Source: Rhodoferax sp. PAMC 29310 (GTDB taxonomy: Bacteria > Pseudomonadota > Gammaproteobacteria > Burkholderiales > Burkholderiaceae_C). From it: a DNA stretch of 64,000 bases. The DNA is taken from assembly GCF_017948265.1 (NCBI RefSeq), contig NZ_CP072852.1, forward strand, positions 1,860,001 through 1,924,000, in the 5' to 3' direction. Shown here one piece after another: positions 17,247 through 26,441 of the stretch; the stretch's first letter is position 1; each line of letters opens with the position of its first letter. A program made the translations under genes and the position numbers. The notes under the pieces were generated by a model, which saw only the letters and a list, made by a program, of their open reading frames with translations, was not told where the DNA came from and did not search any database.

Positions 17247-17396
17247 GAATACTCTCAAATGGGGTGGAAATAAGCAATTCACCGCCAAAGCAGCGACTGC
17301 GGGCTGGAACAAACCAGCGCCCATCGTAAGAAAGTGATGTGACATTTTGGTGAAAACACCCCACCCATCGTCAATCACCCCGACCCGTACCCATCC

Positions 17397-19823
17397 TTAA
17401 TTTGCTGGGCGCGCAAGGCGACCCAGTGCCACCTCAATCTCTTGCACCGCCTGCATGGTTTGCAGCACCCGGTCGGGCGTCAGGCTGATGCTGTCAATGC
17501 CCAACTCCACCAAATAGCGGGCCACCTCAATGTGGTCGCTTGGGGCTTGGCCGCAAATGCTGGAGTGGCGCTTGTTGCGTTGGGCGCCTTCAATGGCCAT
17601 TTTGAAGATTTTGCGCATGCCAGGGTCTTGTTCGTCAAACGAGTCAGCCACGATGGCGCTGTCCCGGTCCACGCCCAGCGTGAGTTGAGTCAGATCGTTG
17701 GAGCCAATGGAGAAGCCGTCGAACAACTCCGAGAACTCGTCAATCAGCAGCACGTTGTTGGGAATCTCGCACATGACGTAGACCTCCAGCCCGTTTTCGC
17801 CCCGCTTGAGGCCATGGCTTTCCATCGCGGCCAGCACCTTGCGGGCCTCGTCCAGGCGGCGGCAAAACGGCACCATCAGCTTCAGGTTGGTCAGCCCCAT
17901 GGTCTCGCGCACCCGCAACATGGCCGCACATTCCAGCGCAAACCCTTCCGCATAAGCCGGGTGGATGTACCGCGCCGCGCCCCGGAAACCAATCATGGGG
18001 TTTTCTTCATGCGGCTCAAAGTCGCGCCCACCCAAGAGTGCGGCGTACTCGTTGCTCTTGAAGTCCGAGAGGCGAACGATCACCGGTCGCGGATAAAAGG
18101 CGGCGGCAATGGTGCCCACGCCTTCCGCCAGCTTCTCCACAAAGTAGCTGGCGCCATCGGCATAGCCGACCGACAGCGCTTGCACCTTGGCCCGCTCGGC
18201 CACGTCGGTGATGCGGTCGGGGTGCAACACCGCCATGGGGTGCACCTTGATGTGCTCATTGATGATGAACTCCATGCGCGCCAGGCCCACGCCATCGCAT
18301 GGCATCTGGCTGACTTGAAACGCCAGCTCCGGGTTGCCCAGGTTCACCATGATGTGAGTGTTGGGGCGCTTCAGGCCAGTCAGGTCGGTCACCAGTTTAT
18401 GAAACTCCACGGCCCCTTCGTACACCTTGCCCACCGCGCCTTCCGCGCAAGATACGGTCACCAAGTCGCCGTCTTTCAAGGTTTCACTGGCGTGCTCCGC
18501 CCCCACCACGGCAGGAATGCCCAACTCTCGCGCGACGATGGCCGCATGGCAGGTACGCCCACCCCGGTTGGTGACGATGGCGGCCGCCGTTTTCATCACC
18601 GGCTCCCAGTCCGGCGTGGTGGTGTCAGCCACCAGCACTTCGCCTGGCCTGAACGCCGCCAATTGAGTGGCGCTGTTCACGACCCGAATTTTGCCGGTGG
18701 CAATCTTGGCGCCCACGGCGCGACCGGTGGCTCGCACGGCGGCGCTGCCGTCCAGCACGTATTCCTCCAACATCAGCGCATTGCGCTGGGAAATGGCGGT
18801 TTCAGGGCGGGCCTGCACGATGAAAATCTCACCCTCCGGCCCGTTCTTGGCCCACTCAATGTCCATGGCCCGGCGCTCGCCCGCCAACTGGCTGTAATGG
18901 TCTTCAATCTTGATGGCGGCATCGGCCAGCACCAACACGTCCGCGTCGGTCAGGCAGTAGCGTTTGCGGTCCGCCTTGGGTGTGGGGCGATTGATGACCG
19001 GCTCGCGGGTGCGGCCTGGTGCGTACACCATTTGCACCTGCTTGTCACCCAGCGTCTTGCTCAACACGCTGCGAAAGCCTTGTTTGAAGGTGGGCTTGTG
19101 CACATAAAACTCGTCCGGGTCCACGGTGCCTTGCACCACGTTTTCACCCAGCCCCCAGGCGCCGGTGATGAACACCACATCCGGGTGGCCAGACTCGGTG
19201 TCAATGGTGAACACCACGCCGCTGGAGGCTTGGTCGCTGCGCACCATTTGCATCACCGTCACCGACAGAAACACCTTGAAATGGTCAAAGCCGTTGTCAA
19301 TGCGGTAAGAAATGGCCCGGTCGGTGAATAGTGAGGCCTGACAGCGCTTGACGGCGTCAATCAGCATCTCTTCACCTTGAATATTGAGGTAGGTGTCGTG
19401 CTGGCCCGCAAAGCTGGCGGTGGGCAAGTCTTCAGCGGTGGCGGAACTGCGCACCGCCACACTCAAATCATCCCCACTGGCCGCCTTCAGCGTGCGCCAG
19501 GCTTCGCGCACCTGTTGCTCCACCGCCTTGGGCAAGGGCGCGCCGTAGACGATTTCCCGCGCGCGGGCACCCACTTTGGCCAGCGCCGTCACGTCGGTTT
19601 TGTCCAAGTTGTCCAGCAAGCGGTGCAACTCAGGCCAGGCATCAGCCGCATCCAAAGCGTCTTTGTTGGCGGGTGCCGTCACGGCAAAGCCATCGGGCAC
19701 ATGCACGCCCAAGGGGGTGAGTTGCTGGAACATCTCGCCCAGGGATGCATTTTTGCCCCCCACAACCGGTAAATCAGTCAGCGAGAGTTCACGGAACCAG
19801 CGGATGTAATCGGTCTCAGGCAT
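17397..19823 (-). CDS. ppsA: Phosphoenolpyruvate synthase
   Basis: An 808-residue protein with the three PpsA regions. The N-terminal ATP-binding domain starts with 'LPVVGGKNASLGEMFQQLTP'. The central swivelling domain has the phospho-histidine motif 'GGRTCHAAIVARELGIPAV'. The C-terminal PEP/pyruvate-binding barrel has 'NDLTQLTLGVDRDS' and the active-site cysteine segment 'SSICGQAPSDH'. It converts pyruvate and ATP to PEP, AMP and phosphate for gluconeogenesis. An AAGGAGGAG site lies just upstream of the ATG. A regulatory PpsR-type kinase gene, often adjacent in related bacteria, is not seen next to it here. Confidence 0.97.
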   Translation of the reverse strand: MPETDYIRWFRELSLTDLPVVGGKNASLGEMFQQLTPLGVHVPDGFAVTAPANKDALDAADAWPELHRLLDNLDKTDVTALAKVGARAREIVYGAPLPKAVEQQVREAWRTLKAASGDDLSVAVRSSATAEDLPTASFAGQHDTYLNIQGEEMLIDAVKRCQASLFTDRAISYRIDNGFDHFKVFLSVTVMQMVRSDQASSGVVFTIDTESGHPDVVFITGAWGLGENVVQGTVDPDEFYVHKPTFKQGFRSVLSKTLGDKQVQMVYAPGRTREPVINRPTPKADRKRYCLTDADVLVLADAAIKIEDHYSQLAGERRAMDIEWAKNGPEGEIFIVQARPETAISQRNALMLEEYVLDGSAAVRATGRAVGAKIATGKIRVVNSATQLAAFRPGEVLVADTTTPDWEPVMKTAAAIVTNRGGRTCHAAIVARELGIPAVVGAEHASETLKDGDLVTVSCAEGAVGKVYEGAVEFHKLVTDLTGLKRPNTHIMVNLGNPELAFQVSQMPCDGVGLARMEFIINEHIKVHPMAVLHPDRITDVAERAKVQALSVGYADGASYFVEKLAEGVGTIAAAFYPRPVIVRLSDFKSNEYAALLGGRDFEPHEENPMIGFRGAARYIHPAYAEGFALECAAMLRVRETMGLTNLKLMVPFCRRLDEARKVLAAMESHGLKRGENGLEVYVMCEIPNNVLLIDEFSELFDGFSIGSNDLTQLTLGVDRDSAIVADSFDEQDPGMRKIFKMAIEGAQRNKRHSSICGQAPSDHIEVARYLVELGIDSISLTPDRVLQTMQAVQEIEVALGRLARPAN

Positions 19824-20100
19824 GTCAATCTCCTCCTTGGGTTTAGCCTTTCATCTTGCGACTGACCGGGCGCCGTCGTTTTGACCCACATCAATATTGC
19901 ACTGAACGCGTCACACCAAACTCATCGTCCCCGTTTATTCGATATCGAAGTATTTGAGAGCAAAATCGGGCTGTAGCGCATGATCCACCTGAGGGATAAG
20001 CTCTCATATCTATAGCAATTTATCCAATCAACGCGAGCGTCACAGCACTGACATCCTGCGCCCAAACAATGGCAAACACCTCTGTTCATGGAGACTCTTG

Positions 20101-21691
20101 ATGGATCGACGACACTTTTTGAATCACAGCGTTTTGTTGGGCGGCGCCAGCGTGGTCGCGCCACCAACTTGTTGGCGCAAACCGCGCCGGCCGTGATTAC
20201 CCGCGATGGCATGCGCCCCCAAATGGCCCATGGCGTTCAGAGCGGCGACCCACAGCCAACAGCGCCATCATCTGGACCCGAAGCGACCGCCCCGCCCGCC
20301 TGTGGTTGGACTGGGCCACCAGCCCCAGCTTTGCCAACGCCACCCGGGTGCGTGGCCCCCACATGCTGGAAGACAGCGACTTCACCGGGCGCGTGGATTT
20401 GACGGGCTTGCCTGCCGGCCAGGACATTTTTTACCGATTGGTATTGCAAGACCTGCACAACGAACGTGTGCTGTCCGAGGCCCTGCCCGGCCACCTGCGT
20501 CTGCCTGGCGCAACCGGCCGCCAGCCCGCCCGCGATGTGCGTTTTACTTGGAGCGGCGACACCGCTGGCCAGGGCTGGGGCATCAACGAAGCCTGGGGTG
20601 GCATGAAGATTTACGAGCAGATGCGCCTCGTCAACCCCGACTTCTTTTTGCACAGCGGCGACACCATTTACGCCGACGGCCCGATCACGGCCGAGGTCAA
20701 ACTCGCCGATGGCACGGTATGGAACATCCTAGTCACCGAAGAGGTGCGCAAAGTAGCCGAGACGCTGAACGAGTACCGTGGCCGCTACCGCTACAACCTG
20801 ATGGACGCCAACGTGCGCCGCATGGCCGCTGACGTGCCGCAAATCTGGCAATTGGACGATCACGAGGTGTGCAACAACTGGTCCGACTCCAAAGACCTGA
20901 GTGCAGATGCCCGCTACACAGAAAAAAACGTGCCCTTGCTGGTGGCCCGAGCCACCAAGGCCTTCCACGAATACGCCCCCTTGCGCTGCACGGCCTAGGT
21001 AGAGAGCGAACGCGTCTACCGCCATTTGCCCCAAGGCCCACTGCTGGATTTTTTTGTAGTCGACATGCGCAGCTACCGCGGCCCCAACACCGACAACCTG
21101 CAGACCTCCGAGTCGGACACCACGGTCTTCATGGGGCGCCCACAAATCTCTTGGCTATTAAAGGACTTGAAACAGTCGAAATCCGTGTGGAAGGTGATTG
21201 CCGCCGACACGCCCATTGGCCTGCATGTGGGCGATGGCAAAGACCCCCAAGGCAAGGACCGCTGAGAAGCCATTGCCAACGGCGAAGACGGTGCGCCGAA
21301 GGGACGCGAACTGGAGATGGCCCACCTGCTGCGCGAAATCAAACGGGCGGGCATCAAAAACGTGGTGTGGCTAACGGCCGACGTGCATTACACGGCCGCC
21401 CACCACTTTGACCCGGCCAAAGCCCAGTTCACTGACTTTTCGCCCTTCTGGGAGTTTGTGTCTGGCCCGCTCAACGCTGGTGGCTTTGGTCCCAACAAGA
21501 CCGATGCCACTTTTGGCATGCAGGTCATGTACCAAAAAGCGCCCACCGAAGTGAACGCCCCACCCACCAGCGGCATGCAGTTTTTTGGCTAGGTCGACAT
21601 TGACGCCAAAACCCGCGCCATGACGGTCACACTCAAGGACATTGCCGGTGCCTCGCTTTACACCAAGACGCTGGCGCCGCAACGCAGCTGA
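20101..21691 (+). pseudogene. PhoD-family alkaline phosphatase, decayed
   Basis: The ATG at 20101 begins a Tat-like signal ('MDRRHFLNHSVLLGGASVV'). Reading then has to shift frame near 20160 ('TNLLAQTAPAVITRDG') and again near 20250 ('NSAIIWTRSDRPARLWLDW') to keep the PhoD homology. After that one frame is preserved to the end but is interrupted by three in-frame stops: TAG at 20996, TGA at 21263 and TAG at 21590. PhoD signatures remain readable: 'DVRFTWSGDTAGQGWGINEA', 'FFLHSGDTIYADGP', 'QIWQLDDHEVCNNW', 'VVWLTADVHYTAAHHFDP'. Five lesions in 1.6 kb make this a pseudogene rather than a sequencing artefact. The neighbouring intact PhoX may have made it dispensable. Confidence 0.9.
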
Positions 21692-21699
21692 AAAAGAAA

Positions 21700-21726
21700 A
21701 AGGCGGTCGCTGACTGCGACCGCCTT
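21700..21726. terminator. Bidirectional terminator between phoD pseudogene and H1-like gene
   Basis: AAGGCGGTCGC, loop TGACT, GCGACCGCCTT: an eleven-pair perfect stem, preceded by an A-rich run on the plus strand (T-rich on the minus strand). It serves the convergent H1-like gene and formerly the phoD gene. Confidence 0.88.
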
Positions 21727-21762
21727 TGATTGACCAAACCACCTTCCGGTGGTTTCTTACAT

Positions 21763-22617
21763 TTAGCGCTTGGAAGGGCGACCCGTTTTGATGGTGGGAA
21801 CCATTTTCAAAGCCGCCACATAACCGGCGTCGGCCATGGACGCCAGGGCCTTGATACCGGCACGAATCAACTCGCTCTTCTTGACCGCATTGCCCAGCTT
21901 GCCTGCGCGGTGCTTGAGGCTGGCCAGAATGTCGTACTCAGGCTTGGGAATGGTGAAGCTGTCGCGCACCAATTTCGCCTTCTTGACTTTGACGGCCTTC
22001 GCAACTGGCGCCTTTGCAACCACCTTGGCGGCTGGCTTGGCTACCTTTTTGGTCACGGCTTTGGGCGCGGCCTTGGCTGGTGCTTTAGGGGTGGTCTTAG
22101 GCGCCGATTTGGCAGCCACTTTGGGCGCCAACTTCGCTGCGGGCTTAACTGCAGCTTTGGCTACGACTTTGACGGGTGCTTTGGCTGGCGACTTGGCAGC
22201 AGCGCGCTTGGCCGGCTTGACGGACTTGGCCGCAGCTTGCTTGGGCGCTTCAACGGGCGCGACGACCACCGCTTTGGCGGCCGGCTTGGCTGCAGGCTTC
22301 ACGGCCGATTTAACAGCAGGCTTGCTGACTGATTTGGCCACGGCTTGGGTTGGCACTTTGGCCTTGGCGATTGCCTTGGGCTTGCTTGCGACCTGGGCCG
22401 GTGCCAGCTGTTCAGCGGTAGGCGTCACAGCCGCCGGTGCTTTTCTGGCGGCCCGTTTGGCGGGTACTTTGGCGACGGGAGCGGGGGCGGCCTCCACGGC
22501 GACTTCTTCGACGGGGGTGTTGACGGGTGCGACGTCAACCACGCTGGTGGACTCGGACTGGGCCGACACAATCTCTTCAGGAGTGGATTCTGTGACAGCG
22601 GTTTCTGTGGTGTTCAT
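21763..22617 (-). CDS. Alanine/lysine-rich histone H1-like protein
   Basis: I take the ATG at 22617 (AAGG upstream) over the upstream in-frame start at 22671. The protein has about 284 residues. Residues of about 1-45 are acidic and Ser/Thr-rich; about 45-215 are a low-complexity run of AAKPAAK, KAPAK and similar short repeats, like eukaryotic H1 tails and bacterial AlgP. The last 70 residues are a different, compact domain ('DSFTIPKPEYDILASLKHRA' ... 'KKSELIRAGIKALASM' ... 'TIKTGRPSKR'), which is conserved in Burkholderiales. It probably binds DNA and compacts or organises the nucleoid. Repeat-rich genes of this kind vary in length between strains. Confidence 0.82.
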   Translation of the reverse strand: MNTTETAVTESTPEEIVSAQSESTSVVDVAPVNTPVEEVAVEAAPAPVAKVPAKRAARKAPAAVTPTAEQLAPAQVASKPKAIAKAKVPTQAVAKSVSKPAVKSAVKPAAKPAAKAVVVAPVEAPKQAAAKSVKPAKRAAAKSPAKAPVKVVAKAAVKPAAKLAPKVAAKSAPKTTPKAPAKAAPKAVTKKVAKPAAKVVAKAPVAKAVKVKKAKLVRDSFTIPKPEYDILASLKHRAGKLGNAVKKSELIRAGIKALASMADAGYVAALKMVPTIKTGRPSKR

Positions 22618-22786
22618 GAGTGTGCCTTGATTAAACGAGGTAAACAGTTTATATCGTTTATTGAAAAACAACCAGGAGCGATCTTGGTATGCCCTTGTGC
22701 CAGAAAAAATTTGGAAGAATTAGCCGGCCGGCGCTTGCCTGCCTTTGACTATTCGCTATCAATAGATGGGTGATGAAGACCACCCC

Positions 22787-22819
22787 AATAAAGAGCCCCT
22801 GCCAAAGGGGCTCTTTATT
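22787..22819. terminator. Terminator of uvrD, strong hairpin
   Basis: AATAAAGAGCCCCT, loop GCCAA, AGGGGCTCTTTATT: a fourteen-pair perfect stem with A/T-rich ends on both strands, eleven bases from the uvrD stop. It can work in both directions. Confidence 0.9.
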
Positions 22820-22829
22820 TAATCTCAGG

Positions 22830-25244
22830 TCAAGGCAACGGCGTCAGCTTGGCCACACTCAGGGCCAGCCACTTCACCCCATGACGGGGAAAGTTGATCT
22901 GCGCGCGGGCGTCGTCGCCTGTACCTTCCAGGTTTTGCACCGTGCCCTCGCCAAACTTAGCGTGAAACACATTCATGCCGGCACGAATGCCATGTGATGG
23001 CGCGGCCTTTTGACCGGGCACAGGCGCGGGTGCCGAGTACTTGTCAAAATTTGTGCCGAATGAGCCTCTAGTGCCTGTGTAGCCTGCGGAAACCGCTCCT
23101 GAAACAGGAGCATATCCCGCGCCAAACCCGGGGTTCTTGGGTGTGATCCACTTCAGCGCCGGCTCGGGCAACTCCTCAAAGAAACGGCTTTTCAGGTTGT
23201 AGCGGGTCTGGCCGTGCAACATGCGCGTCTGGGAATGGCTGAGGTACAAGCGCTTGCGAGCGCGGGTGATGGCGACATACATCAGGCGCCGCTCTTCTTC
23301 CAGCCCCTCCCGGTCGCTCATGGAGTTTTCATGCGGGAACAAGCCCTCCTCCATGCCTGTGATGAACACACAGTCAAATTCCAGCCCCTTGCTAGAGTGC
23401 ACGGTCATGAGTTGAATGGCGTCCTGTCCGGCCTGGGCCTGGTTGTCACCCGCCTCCAGCGCAGCGTGCGACAAAAAGGCGGCCAGTGGCGACAGGGTCT
23501 CGCCTGTCTCGGCGTCGGGCGCGGCCTCTTCGACAAACGGCTGACTGAAGTCCAAGCCTTGTGATGCCGGGGATTGTGTCAACGCTTGCCCTTCATCGTC
23601 CATCGGAACGAGCGAGGCGTCACGGCCAAAGTTCTCAAGCGACACAAAGCTTTGCGCCGCGTTCACCAGCTCCTCCAAGTTTTCTACCCGGTCGGCACCC
23701 TCGCGGTCGGCGCGGTAGTGAGTGAGCAAGCCGCTGTGCTCCAGCATCATGACCACCATCTCGCTCAGCTTCTTGTCCTGCGTCTGCTCGCGCAGCACGT
23801 CGATGCCGGCCAAAAAAGCACCAATCTTGGTGCCGGCCTTGCCACCGAGGCCGCTGACGGCATCGCTCAAGGCGCAGCCATTGGCCCGCGCCACGTCTTG
23901 CAACTGCTCCAGGCTGCGCAGGCCAATGCCGCGGGGCGGAAAGTTCACGGCGCGCAGAAAACTGGTGTCATCGCGCGGGTTTTCCAACAGGCGCAGGTAA
24001 GCCAGCGCGTTCTTGATTTCGGCCCGCTCGAAAAAGCGCAGGCCGCCATACACCTTGTAGGGCACGCCGTGATTGAACAAGGCGGTCTCAATCACCCGGC
24101 TCTGGGCGTTGCTGCGGTACAGCACCGCAATCTCCTTGCGTGGCACGTCATCGCGAATCAACTGGCGCATCTCGTCCACCATCCACTGCGCCTCGGCAAA
24201 GTCACTGCTGGCCTCGAACACCCGCACCGGCTCACCGGGGCCCTGGCTGGTGCGCAGGTTTTTGCCCAGGCGTTTGTTGTTGTGGCTGATCAGCTCGTTG
24301 GCGGAGTCCAGAATATTGCTGCCGCTGCGGTAGTTTTCTTCCAGCTTGATCTGGTGCTTGACCTTGAACTCACGCACAAAGTCCGTCATATTGCCCACAC
24401 GGGCGCCGCGAAAAGCGTAAATACTCTGGTCATCGTCCCCCACCGCCAACACGCAACCACTGGGATTAAAGCTGGCGGCATCGTCCACCGAGCCATGGGC
24501 GCCGGTGCCGGCCAACATCTTGATCCAGGCGTATTGCAGTTTGTTGGTGTCCTGAAACTCGTCAATCAGGATGTGGCGAAAACGGCGTTGGTAGTGCTCG
24601 CGAATCGGATCGTTGTCGCGTAGCACCTCAAAGCTGCGCAGCATCAGCTCGCCAAAATCGACCACGCCTTCGCGCTGGCACTGCTCCTCATAGAGCTGGT
24701 AAATCTCCACTTTTTTGCGGGTTTCGTCGTCGCGCACATCCACCATGTTGGCGCGCTGGCCGTCTTCCTTGCAACTGCCAATGAACCACTGCATTTGCTT
24801 GGGCGGAAAGCGCTCTTCGTCGAATTTGAACTGCTTGTACAGCCGCTTGATGGCTGACAACTGGTCTTGTGTATCCAGAATCTGGAAACTCTGCGGCAGG
24901 TTGGCCAGCTTGAAGTGGGCCCGCAAAAACCGGTTGCACAAGCCATGAAAAGTGCCAATCCACATGCCATGCACGTTGACCGGCAACATGCTGGACAAGC
25001 GCGTCATCATCTCCTTGGCGGCCTTATTGGTAAAGGTCACCGCCAAGACGCCACCGGGCGACACCTGCCCGGTTTGCAGCAGCCAGGCAATGCGGGTGGT
25101 GAGTACACGGGTCTTGCCAGACCCGGCCCCGGCCAGAATCAAGGCGTGCTCGGCGGGCAAGGCCACGGCGGCGCGCTGCTCGGGATTGAGATTATTCAGG
25201 AGGGGGGAGTTCTGGTCGCCCGGAGTGGTGTTGGCTGCAAACAT
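22830..25244 (-). CDS. uvrD: DNA helicase II (UvrD/Rep superfamily 1)
   Basis: An 804-residue SF1A helicase. Motif I is 'LAGAGSGKTRVLTTR', motif II 'ILIDEFQDTNKLQY', motif III 'AVGDDDQSIYAFRGA', motif IV includes 'LEENYRSGSNILDSANEL', motif V 'LMTVHSSKGLEFDCVFITGM', motif VI 'EERRLMYVAITRARKRLYL'. The C-terminal end has the short Tudor-like fold used to bind RNA polymerase ('MNVFHAKFGEGTVQNLEG'). It unwinds DNA in nucleotide-excision and mismatch repair. There is no ribosome site at a proper distance, and a TACAAT box ends seven bases before the start codon, so translation is probably leaderless. Confidence 0.96.
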   Translation of the reverse strand: MFAANTTPGDQNSPLLNNLNPEQRAAVALPAEHALILAGAGSGKTRVLTTRIAWLLQTGQVSPGGVLAVTFTNKAAKEMMTRLSSMLPVNVHGMWIGTFHGLCNRFLRAHFKLANLPQSFQILDTQDQLSAIKRLYKQFKFDEERFPPKQMQWFIGSCKEDGQRANMVDVRDDETRKKVEIYQLYEEQCQREGVVDFGELMLRSFEVLRDNDPIREHYQRRFRHILIDEFQDTNKLQYAWIKMLAGTGAHGSVDDAASFNPSGCVLAVGDDDQSIYAFRGARVGNMTDFVREFKVKHQIKLEENYRSGSNILDSANELISHNNKRLGKNLRTSQGPGEPVRVFEASSDFAEAQWMVDEMRQLIRDDVPRKEIAVLYRSNAQSRVIETALFNHGVPYKVYGGLRFFERAEIKNALAYLRLLENPRDDTSFLRAVNFPPRGIGLRSLEQLQDVARANGCALSDAVSGLGGKAGTKIGAFLAGIDVLREQTQDKKLSEMVVMMLEHSGLLTHYRADREGADRVENLEELVNAAQSFVSLENFGRDASLVPMDDEGQALTQSPASQGLDFSQPFVEEAAPDAETGETLSPLAAFLSHAALEAGDNQAQAGQDAIQLMTVHSSKGLEFDCVFITGMEEGLFPHENSMSDREGLEEERRLMYVAITRARKRLYLSHSQTRMLHGQTRYNLKSRFFEELPEPALKWITPKNPGFGAGYAPVSGAVSAGYTGTRGSFGTNFDKYSAPAPVPGQKAAPSHGIRAGMNVFHAKFGEGTVQNLEGTGDDARAQINFPRHGVKWLALSVAKLTPLP

Positions 25245-25256
25245 GCCCCTATTGTA
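25245..25256 (-). promoter_or_regulatory. Likely -10 box of a leaderless uvrD transcript
   Basis: On the minus strand TACAAT (25256-25251) is followed by AGGGGC and then the uvrD ATG, the same six-base gap as in front of the DUF2782 gene. The AGGGG is too close to the start to act as a ribosome site. No good -35 element is visible at 17 bases. Confidence 0.45.
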
Positions 25257-25294
25257 GAAAGCAGGCTCCGGACAAACTCGATAGAATCAATCAT

Positions 25295-25325
25295 CGGGCC
25301 CAAGCATTTGTGGCCCGGTTTTTTG
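25295..25325 (+). promoter_or_regulatory. Terminator-like hairpin in the guaC leader
   Basis: CGGGCC, an 11-base loop and GGCCCG, followed by GTTTTTT. This looks like a rho-independent terminator, but no plus-strand gene lies upstream; uvrD starts at 25244 and runs the other way. A TAGAAT box at 25282-25287 lies just upstream, so a transcript starting there would have the hairpin almost at its 5' end. It could be an attenuator for guaC. Confidence 0.5.
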
Positions 25326-25413
25326 TTTATGCCGTCCACACGACTGCGCTGAACAAGGTCCGGGTCCACTCCAAGCGCTCTTCTATCAACCGTTAGACGC
25401 AGGACCTTACGCC

Positions 25414-26391
25414 ATGGAAATCTTTGATTACGACAACATTCTCTTGCTCCCCCGCAAATGCCGCGTGGAAAGCCGCTCCGAATGTGATGCCAGCGTGACG
25501 CTGGGCGAGCGCGAATTCCGCCTGCCCGTGGTGCCAGCCAATATGAAAACCGTGGTCAGCGAAGAGATTTGCATCTGGCTGGCCGAGAACGGCTACTTCT
25601 ACGTCATGCACCGCTTTGATCTAGACAACGTCAAGTTTGTGCAAGACATGAAGGCGCGCGGCCTGTTTGCCTCCATCTCGCTGGGCGTGAAAAAACCCGA
25701 TTACGACACCGTGACCAAGTTGCTAACCTTGGGCCTCGTGCCCGAGTACATCACCATCGACATCGCCCATGGCCACGCCGACAGCGTGCGCGACATGATT
25801 ATTCACCTGAAAGAAAAGATGCCAGCCGCCTTCATCATTGCCGGCAATGTGGCCACGCCCGAAGCCGTCATTGACCTGGAAAACTGGGGCGCCGACGCCA
25901 CCAAGGTTGGCATTGGCCCCGGCAAAGTTTGCATCACCAAGCTGAAAACGGGGTTCGGCACCGGCGGCTGGCAATTGAGTGCGGTGAAATGGTGTGCCCG
26001 GGTGGCGACCAAGCCCATCATTGCCGACGGCGGTATCCGCGAGCACGGCGACATTGCCAAATCCATCCGTTTTGGCGCCACCATGGTGATGATTGGCTCC
26101 ATGCTGGCCGGTCACGAAGAAAGCCCGGGCAAGACGGTGGAGGTGGACGGCCAACTGTTCAAGGAATACTACGGCTCGGCCAGTGACTTCAACAAAGGCG
26201 AATACAAGCACGTGGAAGGCAAGCGCATTCTGGAGCCGGTCAAAGGCAAGCTGGCCGACACGCTGATCGAGATGGAGCAGGACATCCAAAGCTCGATCAG
26301 CTACTCCGGCGGCAAAAAGCTGATGGACATTCGCAAGGTGAATTACGTCACACTGGGTGGCGACAACGCCGGAGAGCATCTGCTGATGTAA
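25414..26391 (+). CDS. guaC: GMP reductase
   Basis: A 325-residue IMPDH/GMPR-family TIM barrel without CBS domains. The start '[16 protein letters not shown]', the catalytic loop '[17 protein letters not shown]' with its cysteine, '[20 protein letters not shown]' and the C-terminal '[12 protein letters not shown]' are as in GuaC proteins of the type found in many betaproteobacteria. It reduces GMP to IMP with NADPH, returning guanine nucleotides to the common purine pool. A guanine deaminase and xanthine dehydrogenase lie in the same window. The leader contains a terminator-like hairpin. Confidence 0.93.
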   Translation: MEIFDYDNILLLPRKCRVESRSECDASVTLGEREFRLPVVPANMKTVVSEEICIWLAENGYFYVMHRFDLDNVKFVQDMKARGLFASISLGVKKPDYDTVTKLLTLGLVPEYITIDIAHGHADSVRDMIIHLKEKMPAAFIIAGNVATPEAVIDLENWGADATKVGIGPGKVCITKLKTGFGTGGWQLSAVKWCARVATKPIIADGGIREHGDIAKSIRFGATMVMIGSMLAGHEESPGKTVEVDGQLFKEYYGSASDFNKGEYKHVEGKRILEPVKGKLADTLIEMEQDIQSSISYSGGKKLMDIRKVNYVTLGGDNAGEHLLM

Positions 26392-26397
26392 ACCCGT

Positions 26398-26419
26398 CGG
26401 GCGCTGCATGCGCCCGTTT
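26398..26419 (+). terminator. Hairpin after guaC
   Basis: CGGGCGC, loop TGCAT, GCGCCCG, followed by TTTAATAA. The stem starts about seven bases after the guaC stop. The T run is short, so some read-through into the dehydrogenase gene is possible. Confidence 0.6.
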
Positions 26420-26441
26420 AATAATCAGGGAAGGAGCAACC

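Noticed and set aside
17247..17396. Pho box upstream of phoX
   Set aside because: One half-site (TGTCAC on the minus strand) is reasonable but the second repeat at the right spacing is poor; not called.
17442..19331. Open frame of 629 codons antisense to ppsA
   Set aside because: It mirrors ppsA codon by codon, as is usual opposite high-GC genes, and its product is His/Gly-rich without any domain.
20996..21592. Recoding (selenocysteine or pyrrolysine) of the TGA and TAG codons in the phoD-like gene
   Set aside because: The same gene has two frameshifts, uses two different stop codons at non-catalytic sites and shows no SECIS-like hairpin; decay is simpler.
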